This document shows, in pieces, positions 29,939 through 40,699 of a DNA stretch of 64,000 nt. How positions within the stretch are numbered: the first letter of the stretch is position 1; each line of letters begins with the position of its first letter. The stretch is taken from NCBI RefSeq assembly GCF_032854445.1, contig NC_088295.1, positions 73,498,028 through 73,562,027 on the forward strand, given 5' to 3'. The stretch is from Liolophura sinensis (taxonomy: Eukaryota > Mollusca > Polyplacophora > Chitonida > Chitonidae). The translations under genes were made by a program, and so were the position numbers. The notes under the pieces were generated by a model. It did no database searches. It was given only the letters and a program-made list of their open reading frames with translations, and had not been told where the DNA came from.

Positions 29939-30267
29939 TTTACATTTTCATTAGAAAAGACTCCCACGTATTCTTTAAACTCTCGCACGGACTTTGGAAA
30001 TTGAGGTTGGGTACAGTGACCATTATTTTGCTTGTGTTCTGTAATGGATTTGATGATGATGTTTCAAGTAGAAGGTTATTACAATCCCAAAAGAAAATGT
30101 CAGCGTTAGTCCTCTTTTCGTGTAAAGTTTTTATACTATGGATTCTTCAAGTTATACGTTGTCTTGAAAATGTTTCATTATCCACCGATCGCAATATTTG
30201 GATTTGGAATCATTTTTTTGTTTATTGGGAACACATTCAATACAGGAAGAAACATGAATTGACTGTT

Positions 30268-33200
30268 TTATGTTCTTATGGTTTCTGGCGACGAAGACGG
30301 CTGGCTCTGGTCATCAAACAAGGCATCCCAGGCGGTATTCCATTCTTCACTGGTGACACGAGCATGCCCTGAAACACAGCAATTACATGTAACCATGGTG
30401 TTCTACAATCAATGAAAAATGCCAATCATTGTCAAACTCTAAGGTTTATGCACCATTTAAAAGCCGCAATGTCAAGGCTACGCAGTTAAGTGAAAGAAAA
30501 ATATTAAAACTACAAACACGAAACATATTATTTTTTAATCTTTGTGATTTATTACAATTATAGAAATATGTGCATTGAATATAATAGTGTGTGATGTCAT
30601 ATTTGCGAAATGGTTCACTCAGTGGGTGACACTAGGATTGGAACTCGGGTCTCTACAAACTCAGCCCATCGATCTACCAACTGAGCTAAAGAGAAATTTC
30701 TACTAGCTGCTGCTAGTATATACACTGGAAAGCTGCTCCCGTTACACTCCTCCCCACTTAAATCCTTCCCCACTCCCAAGACACATCCACGTTCACAGGC
30801 CTATAACAACACACTTCTTGGGACCTGTTAGGTCACGGCACCAGTGTAATGGTGTATGGATTTCACTACGAAGTCTCTGCAAACGAAGTCCAGCGCTCTA
30901 CCAACTGAGCTAAAGTGAAATTCCCATCAGCTACTGCTAGTATAAGAACTGGAAAGCTGCCCCTGTTACACTTCTATAACATTACCAACAAAGGCGTCCT
31001 TCTCTGTCAAACGTCAAAATATTCCTGTATATGGGATATACCAATCTCCCATGAGCTTTTTTTCCGCTATGGTTATCCCTGGTGTTTTATTTATTTATTT
31101 ATTTATTTATTTGATTGGTGTTTTACACCGTACTCAAGAATATTTCACTTATACGACGGCGGCCGTCATTATGGTGGGAGGCAACCGGGCACAGCCCGGG
31201 GGTAACCCACGACCATCCGCAGATTGCTGGCAGACCTTCCCACTTACGGCCGGAGAGGACTTGAGCTCACAGCGACCGCATTGGTGAGAGGCTTCTGGGT
31301 CATTACGCTGCGCTAGCGTGCTAACCGACTGAGCCACTCGAAGCTCTTCATATTATAAAATCTGTATAAGAAATCAGTACACATCGTTACTGTCGAAGGT
31401 GTTGAAGAGATGCCTGAGATCAGGCACGTCCTGAATAAAACCGGCATCATTCACATCGAACAGATGGAAGATGACTCTGGGGTCCTTGTCTTCATCAGCC
31501 TCGTCAGCCCAGTCATCACGACCCCAGCCCGTGGTAAATTCGTACAGGTCTACCTTTTTATCACCTTAACAGACAATATGCCGATGGTTAGGTTTTGCTG
31601 CCCTCAAAGATTACGTACAAAATCTACCGTTAAATACACCATTGAGATCACGTCTTCGAGTTCAATCTTCACTGACTCAGCAGCACGGGATCACGAAGCG
31701 ATCTTAGACTAACCGGTAACTCAACATTTCAAACCACTTCAAAAATGTTATTTCTGATGTAACAAGGTCAAAATATTGCTTGACAACATTATACAACATA
31801 TTTCGGCTAAAATAACGAACAGAAACACACTAAATTTAATGATTAAAATTTTGACATAAGTCTAAGATCGCTTCGTGATCCCGGGGCCAGGACATTTGTT
31901 AGGAATCTTTTGAGGTGTAGTGGCTTGTAATAGTTACAATACACAGCCTTTGTGTTCTTTTTAGGTTCTTTTTATTTGTCCATAACATTGGTTCATATGA
32001 TCTAGCTTGCTTGAGGGGCAAAAACTAGAGCACATTTGTCTGGGAGAGATCACAGCTCCACCTCCTTTTGGAACATATATATGACTGCCTTTGTTTGTCA
32101 TGACGAGAACGTACATTTACATTTATCCAACATACTGTCATGATGTTTGGTGCGCAGTACTTAAGTACGAACGTCTTACAGAGGCACCCTCCACGTATTA
32201 GCCTTTGTTTGTCATGACGAGAACGTACATTTACATTTATCCAACATACTGTCATGATGTTTGGTGCGCAGTACTTAAGTACGAACGTCTTACGGAGGCA
32301 CCCTCCACGTATTAGCCTTTGTTTGTCATGACGAGAACGCACATTTACATTTATCCAACATACTGTCATGATGTTTGGTGCGCAGTACTTAAGGTATTTT
32401 ACAGAACGTTTTACGGAGGCACCCTAACGTACTATAATGAAACCAAGGCGGCTTTAAGAAATACATAAGGATGCTATGAAGAAGATAAAATTTGTAAAAT
32501 AGAAAAGATTTACAATGTCTCATAAAACGTTTTTTTTCTGTCTCCATTTAAAAAGAGTCTCTTCAACACAGCGTCCAAACAATTGTCTGCTATCGTATTT
32601 GTGAATACCAGATTAAACAGGACGTTGAATTCGTTGTTTCTTTTGAAAGAATATTTCAGTAAGCAGCCATCTTTTGATATTCCAAAACATGATATAAAAG
32701 AAGACCATGTGTACCATTTGTATCCCAATGATTGAAGATACCGTCAAACTCGGTTTCTGTTATTTGGTCGTCACCGTCCAAGTCAGCGTTACGAAATATG
32801 TGGTTGTCTCCGTAGACTCTGAAAATGATTTGGCATAAAGATAAAGTAACTCTGTATCAATTTGTTTATATTTGTTCATTTATTTGTTAGTTTGATTGAT
32901 GTTTTACGCCGTACTCAAGAATATTTCACTTACAGGACGGAGGTCAGCAATCAGGTGTGAAGAAACTGGGCGGTGGAACACACGGTCAGACCTTATCACG
33001 GATTTATTTGATTGTAGTCATTTTTATATGTGTAAATCCGTAAACCATAGATCTTTGGCAAGTTACTGGTGAACATTCCCACCGTGTCACACCATATTGG
33101 TTTGAAGTCTCGAGATCTTCGTTAACCTTACTACAACGTTAGGATGTGCAATACAGTATCGAGGAACGCAAATGTTCTCTTACGGCCACTAAAATGTCGT

Positions 33201-36200
33201 TAATATAAGAGAGGGTAAAACTAGAAATTAACCCCGTATGTGACAGAGGTTGGGAGTCGCGAACTTACAGCTGAGCCAACTACATATTCAAGTTGGGAGT
33301 GGCGAACTTGCATCTGAGACAACTACATTTTAAAGCTGGGAGTCGCGAACTTGCATCTGAGCCAACCACTTAATAAGGTTAGGAGTCGTGAACTTGCATC
33401 TGAGCCAACTGCATATTAGAGTTGGGAGTCCTGAACTTACATTTAAGCCAAATATATATTAAGGTTAGGATCTGAGCCAACCACATATTCAGGTTGGGAG
33501 TCGTGAACTTGTATCTGAGACAACTAACTTTGAAGGCTGTTAGTCGTGAACTTGCATCTGAGCCAACTACATATTAAGACTGGGAGTCGCGAACTTGCAT
33601 CTGAGCCAACTACATTTGAAGGTTGGGTGTCGCGAACTTATAACTGAGCCAGCTACTTTTAAAGGTTGGGAATCGCGAACTTACAACTGAGCCAACTACA
33701 TCTGAAGGTTGGTAGTCGCGAAATTTTTTCCTAGCCAACCACATACTGTATTCATATCCCCATTGTCAGCAGCACAACCTTATAAATGGTTAATAAATCA
33801 AACTACCGTACTGTCTTATTATGAAATATCTTCAGCGGTAATTTGTGGAATAAATACCAGACGTGATGTGAAAACATGCCACCTATTTCTAACGGCATAA
33901 GTTTATCAGATATATAAAACCATTCCTGATAACCATGAGTGATAAAACGTGACGTCCGTACGCATTTTTGACACCTTGACCGCCATTTCTGGTGGTGCCC
34001 AAAATATATTTATATGGTAAAAAACCTACTTAAAATACAAAATAAGAAAGAACTTCTCCATGCAGCGTAAGACAGTCATAGTCGGCAAATGGTTACACAT
34101 AGCCAGTGATATGCGTCATCTGTGCGACATACGATATACTGTACGACAAGAGGGATAGTTCCAATTCCGACCATGTAAATTATCCTTATATGGTCTAATC
34201 TGGCGTATTCAACCATTGCAGTTGTAGTGACAGCGGCGCATACAGCAGGCTCTGTGGTGAAAACGCGATCCTCATTTATCACGTGACCACAATTTCATTA
34301 AGCCGAGCAACAGTCCATATTCAGAGTTTGCTGGTGTAAAAACACGCTAAAGATCCTTGAGACATAAACAGTTCTCATACCAGGCCTTAAACACGTTGAG
34401 ATAATTGACTAAATCTTCGATCTGTTCCATTCTTCCCAGCGTAGCTTTCACAAATACAGATTTATATTCTTCGATTTATTAACCAGGAACTCGACCCTTC
34501 GCGTGTGCTGTCGTCAATATGTCAAAGCTGTGCGCTACATAAACGTGTTTCCTGTAAACCTTCAGGGATTCTTACTTCACCTAGTTATTCGCGAATACTA
34601 AAGACCACGGCGTCACAATTAACATTAATGTGCGTGTTACTTCCGCAGCAAGCTGAGTCGGCCGCAGTCGGCATCGTCCGGAAAAAATAAACTCTGATTT
34701 GCTTGAAACCAATGAGCTATGCATCATCTAATTAATAATGTACAGAAAGGAACTATAACTAACTATTGTTAAAAAGTTTGAGTATTTTAATGTTGGAAAG
34801 TGCAGTCGACTTCACCGTAGAAACGGAGCCACGTGATTCGAAAATGGCAGTTGGTGAAGTTATGATGCTCTCCGAGAGGGTTACATTTGTGTTATTTGCT
34901 ATGTAATGGTCTTTATTATTCAGACATAATGAGGTGATATGAATTCAGAATTACTATAAGATCACGGGATACCGCTTTTTGGTGGCTTACAACCTTGCGA
35001 CTTTGAGGACATCGCAAGCGACAGGGGCGAGCTCCAGGTCAGTGAATGTAACCTTTCACTGAATTCTACGCCATCTAATAGACTACTGTATAGCTGAATG
35101 TCATCCTACAACCGTTTCGGGAGATTACGGACAGTGTAGCCGAAAGCATCAGGTCAAATACTATAAACCCAGTCCAGTCCCCATCTAACTCCATGTTAAA
35201 GCAATAGGATTCCCATCTTTTTCTGAACAAAAAACGGTGTTGTCATTTAAACCCTTCTAGCGAGAAAACTATTGATTGTACGCACCTTTACACCTCATAT
35301 TTTTTGTGATTTATTTTGAAATTCTTACTTGTATGTACTGGACTATGTTACACGTGATCTTACCGAAAACAACATGCGTAATAAACAAAAATTCGAGCTG
35401 TTATAAAGTGAGTAGGATGGTAACCAGGCTAGAACATGTGCTTCTTTCGTTCTTAAATGTTGTTACGTCATGGATTACCTGAGTCAATATCGTGTGGCAA
35501 TCGGGACTTGGTATAACTTTGTGTGCTGTAAAAGTAGGGTACACCTAATCAAACTTATAAACTTGCTGAATGAATTAACAGTGATTTGTAATGCTACTGA
35601 CTTTTTACTATTTTGTGTTATTATAGGTATTCTTTGTATGTTAAACAACTTGAATTACGTTTTAATTGTCAATATCGCATTACTGCTGCGATGCGGAAAT
35701 ATACATAAAAATCCGGGACAACCAAGCTCGCATAACTTAAGATGTTGTCATTTTAATGCTAGGAGCCTTCTGGCTCAGTCTGATGATCAAATGTCATCAT
35801 ATTCTAAGTTAGACGAAGTCTCGACCGTACTTGTAAAAGAACATGATTACGATATTATTTGTGTAACAGAAACTTGGCTTAGTTCTGCCATACCAGATGA
35901 AAGAGTTAATATAGAAGGGTACTACATTATAAGGAAAGACAGAGATAGGCATGGTGGGGGTGTTGCCATTTATTGTAAGTCATCATTGAATATCACACGC
36001 AGATTAGATCTTGAAAATGAAAATGAAATGCTATGGATTACAATTGAATTGTTCAATAGAAGTGTATTAGTTGCTGTGTGTTACCGCCCTCCTAACCAAT
36101 CAACGGAATCACGGAATCTTTTTATTTATAACTTTGATTCTACTCTCACTTCTGTTATATCAGAAAACCCACATGCTTTACTAATATTTGGTGATTTTAA

Positions 36201-39200
36201 CGATCGCTGCACTGACTGGAATAAATACCATGATAAGAGTGAATTAAAAATGAAACTTTTCGACCTTTTGGCTGGAAAAAATTTATTTCAAATACTGAAT
36301 GAGCCGACAAGATATACGGAAGATAGTGCTTATTTATTAGATCTAATAATCACTGACAATATGAGATATGTAATAGATTACGGAGTGGCTTGTCCCATGG
36401 CTAATCTTGACCACTGCACGATCTATTGTAAACTGGATGTTCTGTGCAATGATAAACCTAAATCTTTTAAAAGACATGTATGGGACCTTAAATGTACTGA
36501 TATAGACCGTCTACGTAACTTACTGTCTGTCTCACCCTGGGATATATGTGACGTTTTCACTGATATAAATGACAAAGTGTATGCATGGTCAAATCTTTTT
36601 CTGTCATGCTGTAAGGAAGCTATCCCAAATAAAGAAATTACCGTGAGACCTCGCGACCAGCCCTGGGTGACCAATGATGTGCGATATAAGTTACGAATTC
36701 GAAATAGATGCTTTAAAAAGTATAAAAGATCTAAAAATGAAAAAGATAAATTTCGCTTCTATATAGCCAGAAGGGAGGCCAACACAGCCAAAAGAGAGGC
36801 AATTCGTCGCTATGCTACACGTTTAAAGACCAAACTATCTGACCCAAATCTAGATACCAAGACTTACTGGTCTTCAATGAAATCACTGTTGGGTTCTAAA
36901 GCAAAACCTCCAATACCAGCACTACTTGTAAATGGTAAAAATGTGTCCAGTGATATTGATAAGGCCAATGCTTTCTGTGCATTCTTTGCATCCCATTCTG
37001 ACCTTAAATCTCCTGTCCCCGACTTGCCGGACTTCCCCTTCGTTACTACAACTCGTTTAAACAGTATAAAAATAACTGAAAAGGAAGTTGGTCAGTGTCT
37101 CAGTTCGTTAAATACAAGGAAGGCATCAGGTCCGGATGGGATCAGTAATGTTATGTTGCAGAGTGCAGCAGGAAGTATAGTACCCTCGCTTACTAAACTA
37201 TTTAACTCTTCATTACAAAACGGCGTCTTTCCGTCCGCGTGGAAAAGGTGCCGCGTTTGCCCAGTATTTAAAAAAGGTGATCGACATTGTATTTCTAACT
37301 ACAGACCAGTATGTCTTCAACCATCGATATCCAAAGAATTTGAAGAAGTCGTCCATAAACATTTATATCAATATCTTACGATAAACAATATTCTTATTCC
37401 TCACAATGCAGGATTCAAAAGTGGTGATTCAACTATCTGTCAACTAACTAAAATCGTCCATAATATTTATAAAGGTTTAGACAACGGTAATGATATGTGT
37501 TTGGTATTCTTGGATGTGAGCAAAGCCTTTGACAAGGTTTGGCACACAGGTTTACTATTTAAGTTGAGGCAGATGGGTATTGGAGGAATGTTACTGGCGT
37601 GGATAAATGATTACTTATCTGATCGATCAATCTCTGTTTGCCTCAACGGTAAAGAATCTAGCTCGAATCCTACGTACTCAGGAGTTCCCCAGGGCTCTGT
37701 ACTTGGTCCTTTGTTGTTTCTTATCTTCATAAATGATATAAATACTAATACTGAATGTGACATAAATATATTTGCTGACGACACATCCTTGTTAGAAGAA
37801 ATTAAAGAACTACCAGTCTCAGAAACTAGACTGAACCGTGACCTTAACAAGTTAGCATCGTGGGCAAATCAATGGTGTGTCACATTCAATGCTCTTAAGA
37901 CAGTTTATTTACTTGTATCATTAAAGGGAAATCCTTCCTATCCCAAACTGTATCTTAATGGCACGGAGGTGAAGAGCGTTCAGTCCCACAAACACCTTGG
38001 GATCTTTTTACAACACAATGGGAAATGGGACGAACACATTAGAAACTTAGTTAATAAATGTAACAAAAAACTGAGTATTCTCAACCGATGTAAGAAATGC
38101 CTTACCCGAACATGTTTGAAAACTCTATACTTCAGTCAAATAAGATCTACCATCGAATATGGTGACATCCTGTTTGACAATTGAGGTATAGTGTTGTCTC
38201 AAAAACTTGAAACAATTCAGCGAAGAGCTGCTCTTCTCTGTTCTGGGGGCCTACGTCGGATATCGTATAGTAAATTATTAAACGAACTAAGATGGGAACC
38301 GCTTTATGTGAGACTTAGATCCCACAGAATTCTTCTCTTCCATAAAATTATAAATGGGCTATCGCCTCCTTATTTGAAAAAATTACTACCATGCGGAAAT
38401 GAAGCTGTCGTCAGTACATACAATCTACGAAATAAGCACAACATCCGTCTTCCCAAAGGTCGTATCCAGCTGTACATGTCGTCATTTATTCCCCAAACAA
38501 TTAAAGATTGGAATTCAATACCTCTCCACTTTCGTCACGACTCTCTAGAAAAGCTTAAATCCTATCTCAAACCTAGTTTTGTTGACAGCATTACTATTTC
38601 CGTACTGTACGATTCTTTTGTAACATTTTCCTCGATACTGCATTGTAGGATGCGGATGGGACTGAGCGCTCTCCACGCAGACTTATTTACCCATGGCCTT
38701 TCAGATGACCAGTCTTGTCATAAATGTAATTACAAATGTGAAAATTCTTATCATTTTCTTATTGAATGTCCCGCATATGCCGCTCAAAGGAAGCACATGT
38801 TCGACAGGTTTACTAAAACGATTTCTCCAAATGCTCACTTATCTATTTTCCTTCCGCATTGCTCAAAACACAGATACTCGAAGATTTATCCATCGTACTC
38901 ACCAAGTAGTTCAAACAAGCTCCTTTTAAGGTACAAAGTGCTAAGACTGAAACCCATTCTTAAATCTGTTATATAATCGGTACTTAATGAAGTATATGAG
39001 TGTGTGCAGTATTGGACGCCTATGTGTATTGTAAATATGTTATTCTTCACTATCAAGTTTTGATTATATAAATGTATGATGTATATAAGTTTGAGGAGAC
39101 CCCCTAGTGACCCATGGGTTGTGGGATATCCTCAGTAAACAAATAAAGAATTAAATTAAATTAAATTAAATCCGTTGGCAATGGCTCGAAAGAGCATGTC

Positions 39201-40293
39201 TTGGGCTACAATTTGGTGCAGGTTGCACATTTTTAGCTGCCATAGTCCTCGAGTTACAGGTCATTGAAATTACGTAACTTTTTTTTAGTTTTTTGCTTAT
39301 ATCTCAAAAAGTTACACAGATATGCAAAAAATAAAAGCAGATTCGGAATCAGCAGCTCAAGATACACCAGAATCTTAAGAACAATTGACATTTCAGAACT
39401 TTTTGTGACGTCACACCAATGGTGAGCTTCCAGAGTTTTGACCGGAAGTCAACCATTTTTGCAAACTTTTTGTAACTCGTGAACTTCTAGCTGCATGTCA
39501 AATTTGAAAACAATCGTTTCAGTGGTTCTTGAGAAGAAGATTTTTATAGGTTTTACATAAAATTCAATATGGCGGCCGAACCACGTGACATAGAAAAAAT
39601 ATGGAGAATTTGTCCCGAGATATTCACCGCCAGAACATATGAGCAAAATTTGGGACTTCTATGTTGGACGGTGTAAAAGTTTCCCTTTTAACATTCGGGA
39701 AGAACGGGATCACTAATAATAATGTTGTTTGATATCCATACACAATGATTTTAAACTTGCACGATGACCGTCACTGATACTGGTGGAGGAAACCTAGATG
39801 TCCAAGGTAAACCACCGACCTTTGGTAACTTACTGACACACTTTCTATAGCGAGTGTCGGGAAGAATTGTACATCATATTAGTGGAAACGCAAGAGAATG
39901 CAAATAACTACTCGAACGCCGTAGACCACGTATAGCGTATAAGGCGTCATGAACAAAGCGGTTAATCTACAAAATTCGATATGAGCTTGAATTGGATTCT
40001 GGCCAATTGTTCTATCAGCAGAACATAAAGTACTTTGTGTTATTATATGTCCTGATAACTAAACCTGTACCCTACTGACCTGCACAGATATTGGATAGTC
40101 CCGTGGGTTTACAGTTTAAGGATAATTGCTTGTTTCCTGAACCACACAACCCTCATCCAGCGAGGACATGGACAATATTCCAGCGAATCTGCGCTTGTAC
40201 GGTGCCTCACCATATAGCATCAAGTCGTGTATTTGAAGTAAAGAATACTTACACCGGTAGCAAAGTAACGAAAGCGAAAACGATCCACTTCAT
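30268..40293 (-). CDS. Secreted four-EF-hand protein, gene B; last donor non-canonical, possibly defective
   Basis: Minus-strand exons are 40253-40293 (signal peptide MKWIVFAFVTLLPVV), 32715-32818 (loop DLDGDDQITETE, then HWDTN), 31385-31564 (loop DTNGDKKVDLYE completed across the junction, acidic linker, loop DVNDAGFIQDVP) and 30268-30368 (VTSEEWNTAWDALFDD plus a short Ser/Pro tail, TAA). It is a clear paralogue of genes A and C with the same phases. By alignment, exon 3 should end at 31385, but the next bases are AT, not GT. The nearest GT is two bases on (31382-31381), and joining there puts the last exon out of frame. So gene B either uses a rare donor, makes a different C-terminus (about 30 residues, basic), or is decaying. 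Intron 1 is about 7.4 kb and contains the LINE. Function as for gene A, inferred. Confidence 0.75.
30618..30985 (-). mobile_element. tRNA-derived dimeric repeat (family IV)
   Basis: On the minus strand two related units each start with a tRNA-like head: TTTAGCTCAGTTGGTAGAGC with GCTGGACTTCG (about 30911 downward), and TTTAGCTCAGTTGGTAGATC (about 30689 downward) followed by a B-box-like GAGTTCCAATCC. Each is preceded by the shared sequence CTTTCCAGTNNTTATACTAGCAG (N variable). The units lack a mature tRNA fold over the whole length, so they are not functional tRNA genes. Confidence 0.65.
31087..31343 (-). mobile_element. Full-length family I SINE
   Basis: The tail comes first on the plus strand ((TTTA)n TTTGATTGGTGTTTTACACC), then the whole body and the tRNA-like head (reverse complement of GCTAACCGACTGAGCCACTC). 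It lies in the last intron of gene B, ending about 40 bp below the end of its exon 3. Confidence 0.92.
31684..31888. mobile_element. Hairpin MITE, family GATCACGAAGC (copy in gene B)
   Basis: The arms CGGGATCACGAAGCGATCTT and AAGATCGCTTCGTGATCCCG are perfect reverse complements over 20 bp, and pairing extends further with AGACT/AGTCT. The interior has no ORF. It lies in intron 2 of gene B; the related copy in gene A is in a different intron, so the insertions are independent. Confidence 0.8.
32087..32436. repeat. Three tandem copies of a 114-bp unit
   Basis: Units start at about 32087, 32201 and 32315 with GCCTTTGTTTGTCATGACGA and run to GAGGCACCCTCCACGTATTA; the last ends differently (CACCCTAACGTAC). 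They are nearly identical. The array lies in intron 2 of gene B. The minus-strand ORF over it is simply the repeat. Confidence 0.92.
32880..33100 (-). repeat. Family V / SINE-tail composite
   Basis: It starts with the family I-like tail in minus orientation (TTTGATTGATGTTTTACGCC, GTACTCAAGAATATTTCACT), diverges, and ends with GTAAACCATAGATCTTTGGCAAGTTACTGG, the reverse complement of the family V 5' motif. It lies in gene B intron 1. Confidence 0.5.
33240..33745. repeat. ~43-bp minisatellite in gene B intron 1
   Basis: About twelve imperfect units follow the pattern GGTTGGGAGTCGCGAACTTG, CATCTGAGCCAACTACATATTAA. Unit lengths vary and one is truncated near 33460. There is no coding meaning. 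Confidence 0.9.
33750..35190. other. Gene B intron 1, no feature seen
   Basis: I see no exon, SINE or tandem repeat that can be supported. Short ORFs here look random. Confidence 0.45.
35298..39171 (+). mobile_element. Non-LTR retrotransposon (LINE), CR1/L2-like, nearly full length
   Basis: The element contains a ~1.17 kb-codon frame with endonuclease, reverse transcriptase and a C-terminal cysteine/histidine region, then a ~195 bp 3' UTR ending in an (AATTA)n-type repeat. The borders are inferred from the break in repeat X rather than from a clear target-site duplication. No separate ORF1 is seen. It lies in gene B intron 1, opposite in orientation to the gene. The clade assignment rests on domain layout and tail and is tentative. 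Confidence 0.85.
35470..38976 (+). CDS. LINE ORF2-type polyprotein (APE endonuclease + reverse transcriptase), one in-frame stop
   Basis: This protein would nick target DNA and copy the element's RNA at the nick. Residues 1-70 are hydrophobic and end in a 2A-like motif (LLLRCGNIHKNPGQ, residues 71-84). An APE-type endonuclease starts near residue 92 (CHFNARSLL) and includes CVTETWL and FGDFN (240-244). The reverse transcriptase includes KASGPDGISN, NYRPVCLQPSISKEFE, VSKAFDKVWH, GVPQGSVLGPLLFLIFINDI and the catalytic FADD at about 768-771. A single TGA at 38182-38184 interrupts the frame after GDILFDN, and the same frame continues to 38976 with QRRAALLCSGG and CHKCNYKCENSYHFLIEC, a likely zinc-binding region. 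Related elements commonly have Cys at this place, so the stop is probably a TGY-to-TGA change. The first ATG in frame was taken as start. Confidence 0.88.
39755..39860 (-). repeat. Family V repeat fragment
   Basis: TAAACCACCGACCTTTGGTA followed by ACTTACTGACACACTTTC is the reverse complement of the family V 5' motif. GGTGGAGGAAACC lies just before it, as in other copies. Confidence 0.5.
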
Positions 40294-40351
40294 TGTGTTT
40301 CAGCAGGCATAAATGATATAATATACAACGTGCATGTAGTTTTTATCTAGA

Positions 40352-40691
40352 GTGAGTGAGTGAGTGCTTGGGGTTTAACGTCGTACTCAACAATTTTTCA
40401 GTCATATGACGACGAAGGAATCCTTAGGGTGCATGTATGTGTAATGTGCCTCCTTGTTGCAAGACGAATTTCCACCGCTCTTTTATTTAGTGCTGCTTCA
40501 CTGAGACCACTTACCGAAGGCAAGTAAGCCGCCCCACCCGAGCCATTATACTGATAAGGGTCAACCAGTCGTTGCACTATCCCCTTCATGCTGAACGCCA
40601 AGCGAGGAAGTTACAACTTCCTCTTTTAAAGTCTTAGGTGTGACTCGATCAAGGATTGATCCTGGATCTACCGGTCCCGAAGCGGACGCTC
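40352..40691 (-). mobile_element. Family II tRNA-derived SINE with TSD, just upstream of gene B
   Basis: On the minus strand it has a tRNA-like head (AGAGCGTCCGCTTCGGGACC, GGTAGATCCAGGATCAATCC), the family II body and a tail CGTTAAACCCCAAGCACTCA plus CTCAC repeats. TAGTTTTTATCTAG and TAGTTTTTATATAG flank it, a probable target-site duplication. It ends about 60 bp upstream of the gene B start codon, in the same orientation as the gene. Confidence 0.87.
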
Positions 40692-40699
40692 TAGTTTTT

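Larger units (their letters stand above)
35195..39605 (+). repeat. Dispersed repeat X, copy 2, split by a LINE
   Basis: The left piece (about 35195-35297: CATTTAAACCCTTCTAGCGA, GAAAACTATTGATTGTACG) and right piece (about 39175-39605: CGAAAGAGCATGTCTTGGGC, ATATCTCAAAAAGTTACACA, CAGTGGTTCTTGAGAAGAAG) are consecutive in the uninterrupted copy at 36-560, read on its minus strand. The LINE fills the break. Confidence 0.75.

Noticed and set aside
30618-30985. Possible tRNA gene pair on the minus strand
   Set aside because: A-box and one B-box are recognisable, but spacing and the flanking shared sequence fit a SINE-like repeat better.
32025-32369. 114-codon minus-strand ORF with three near-identical blocks
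   Set aside because: It is the 114-bp tandem repeat read through; 114 is a multiple of three, which keeps the frame by chance.
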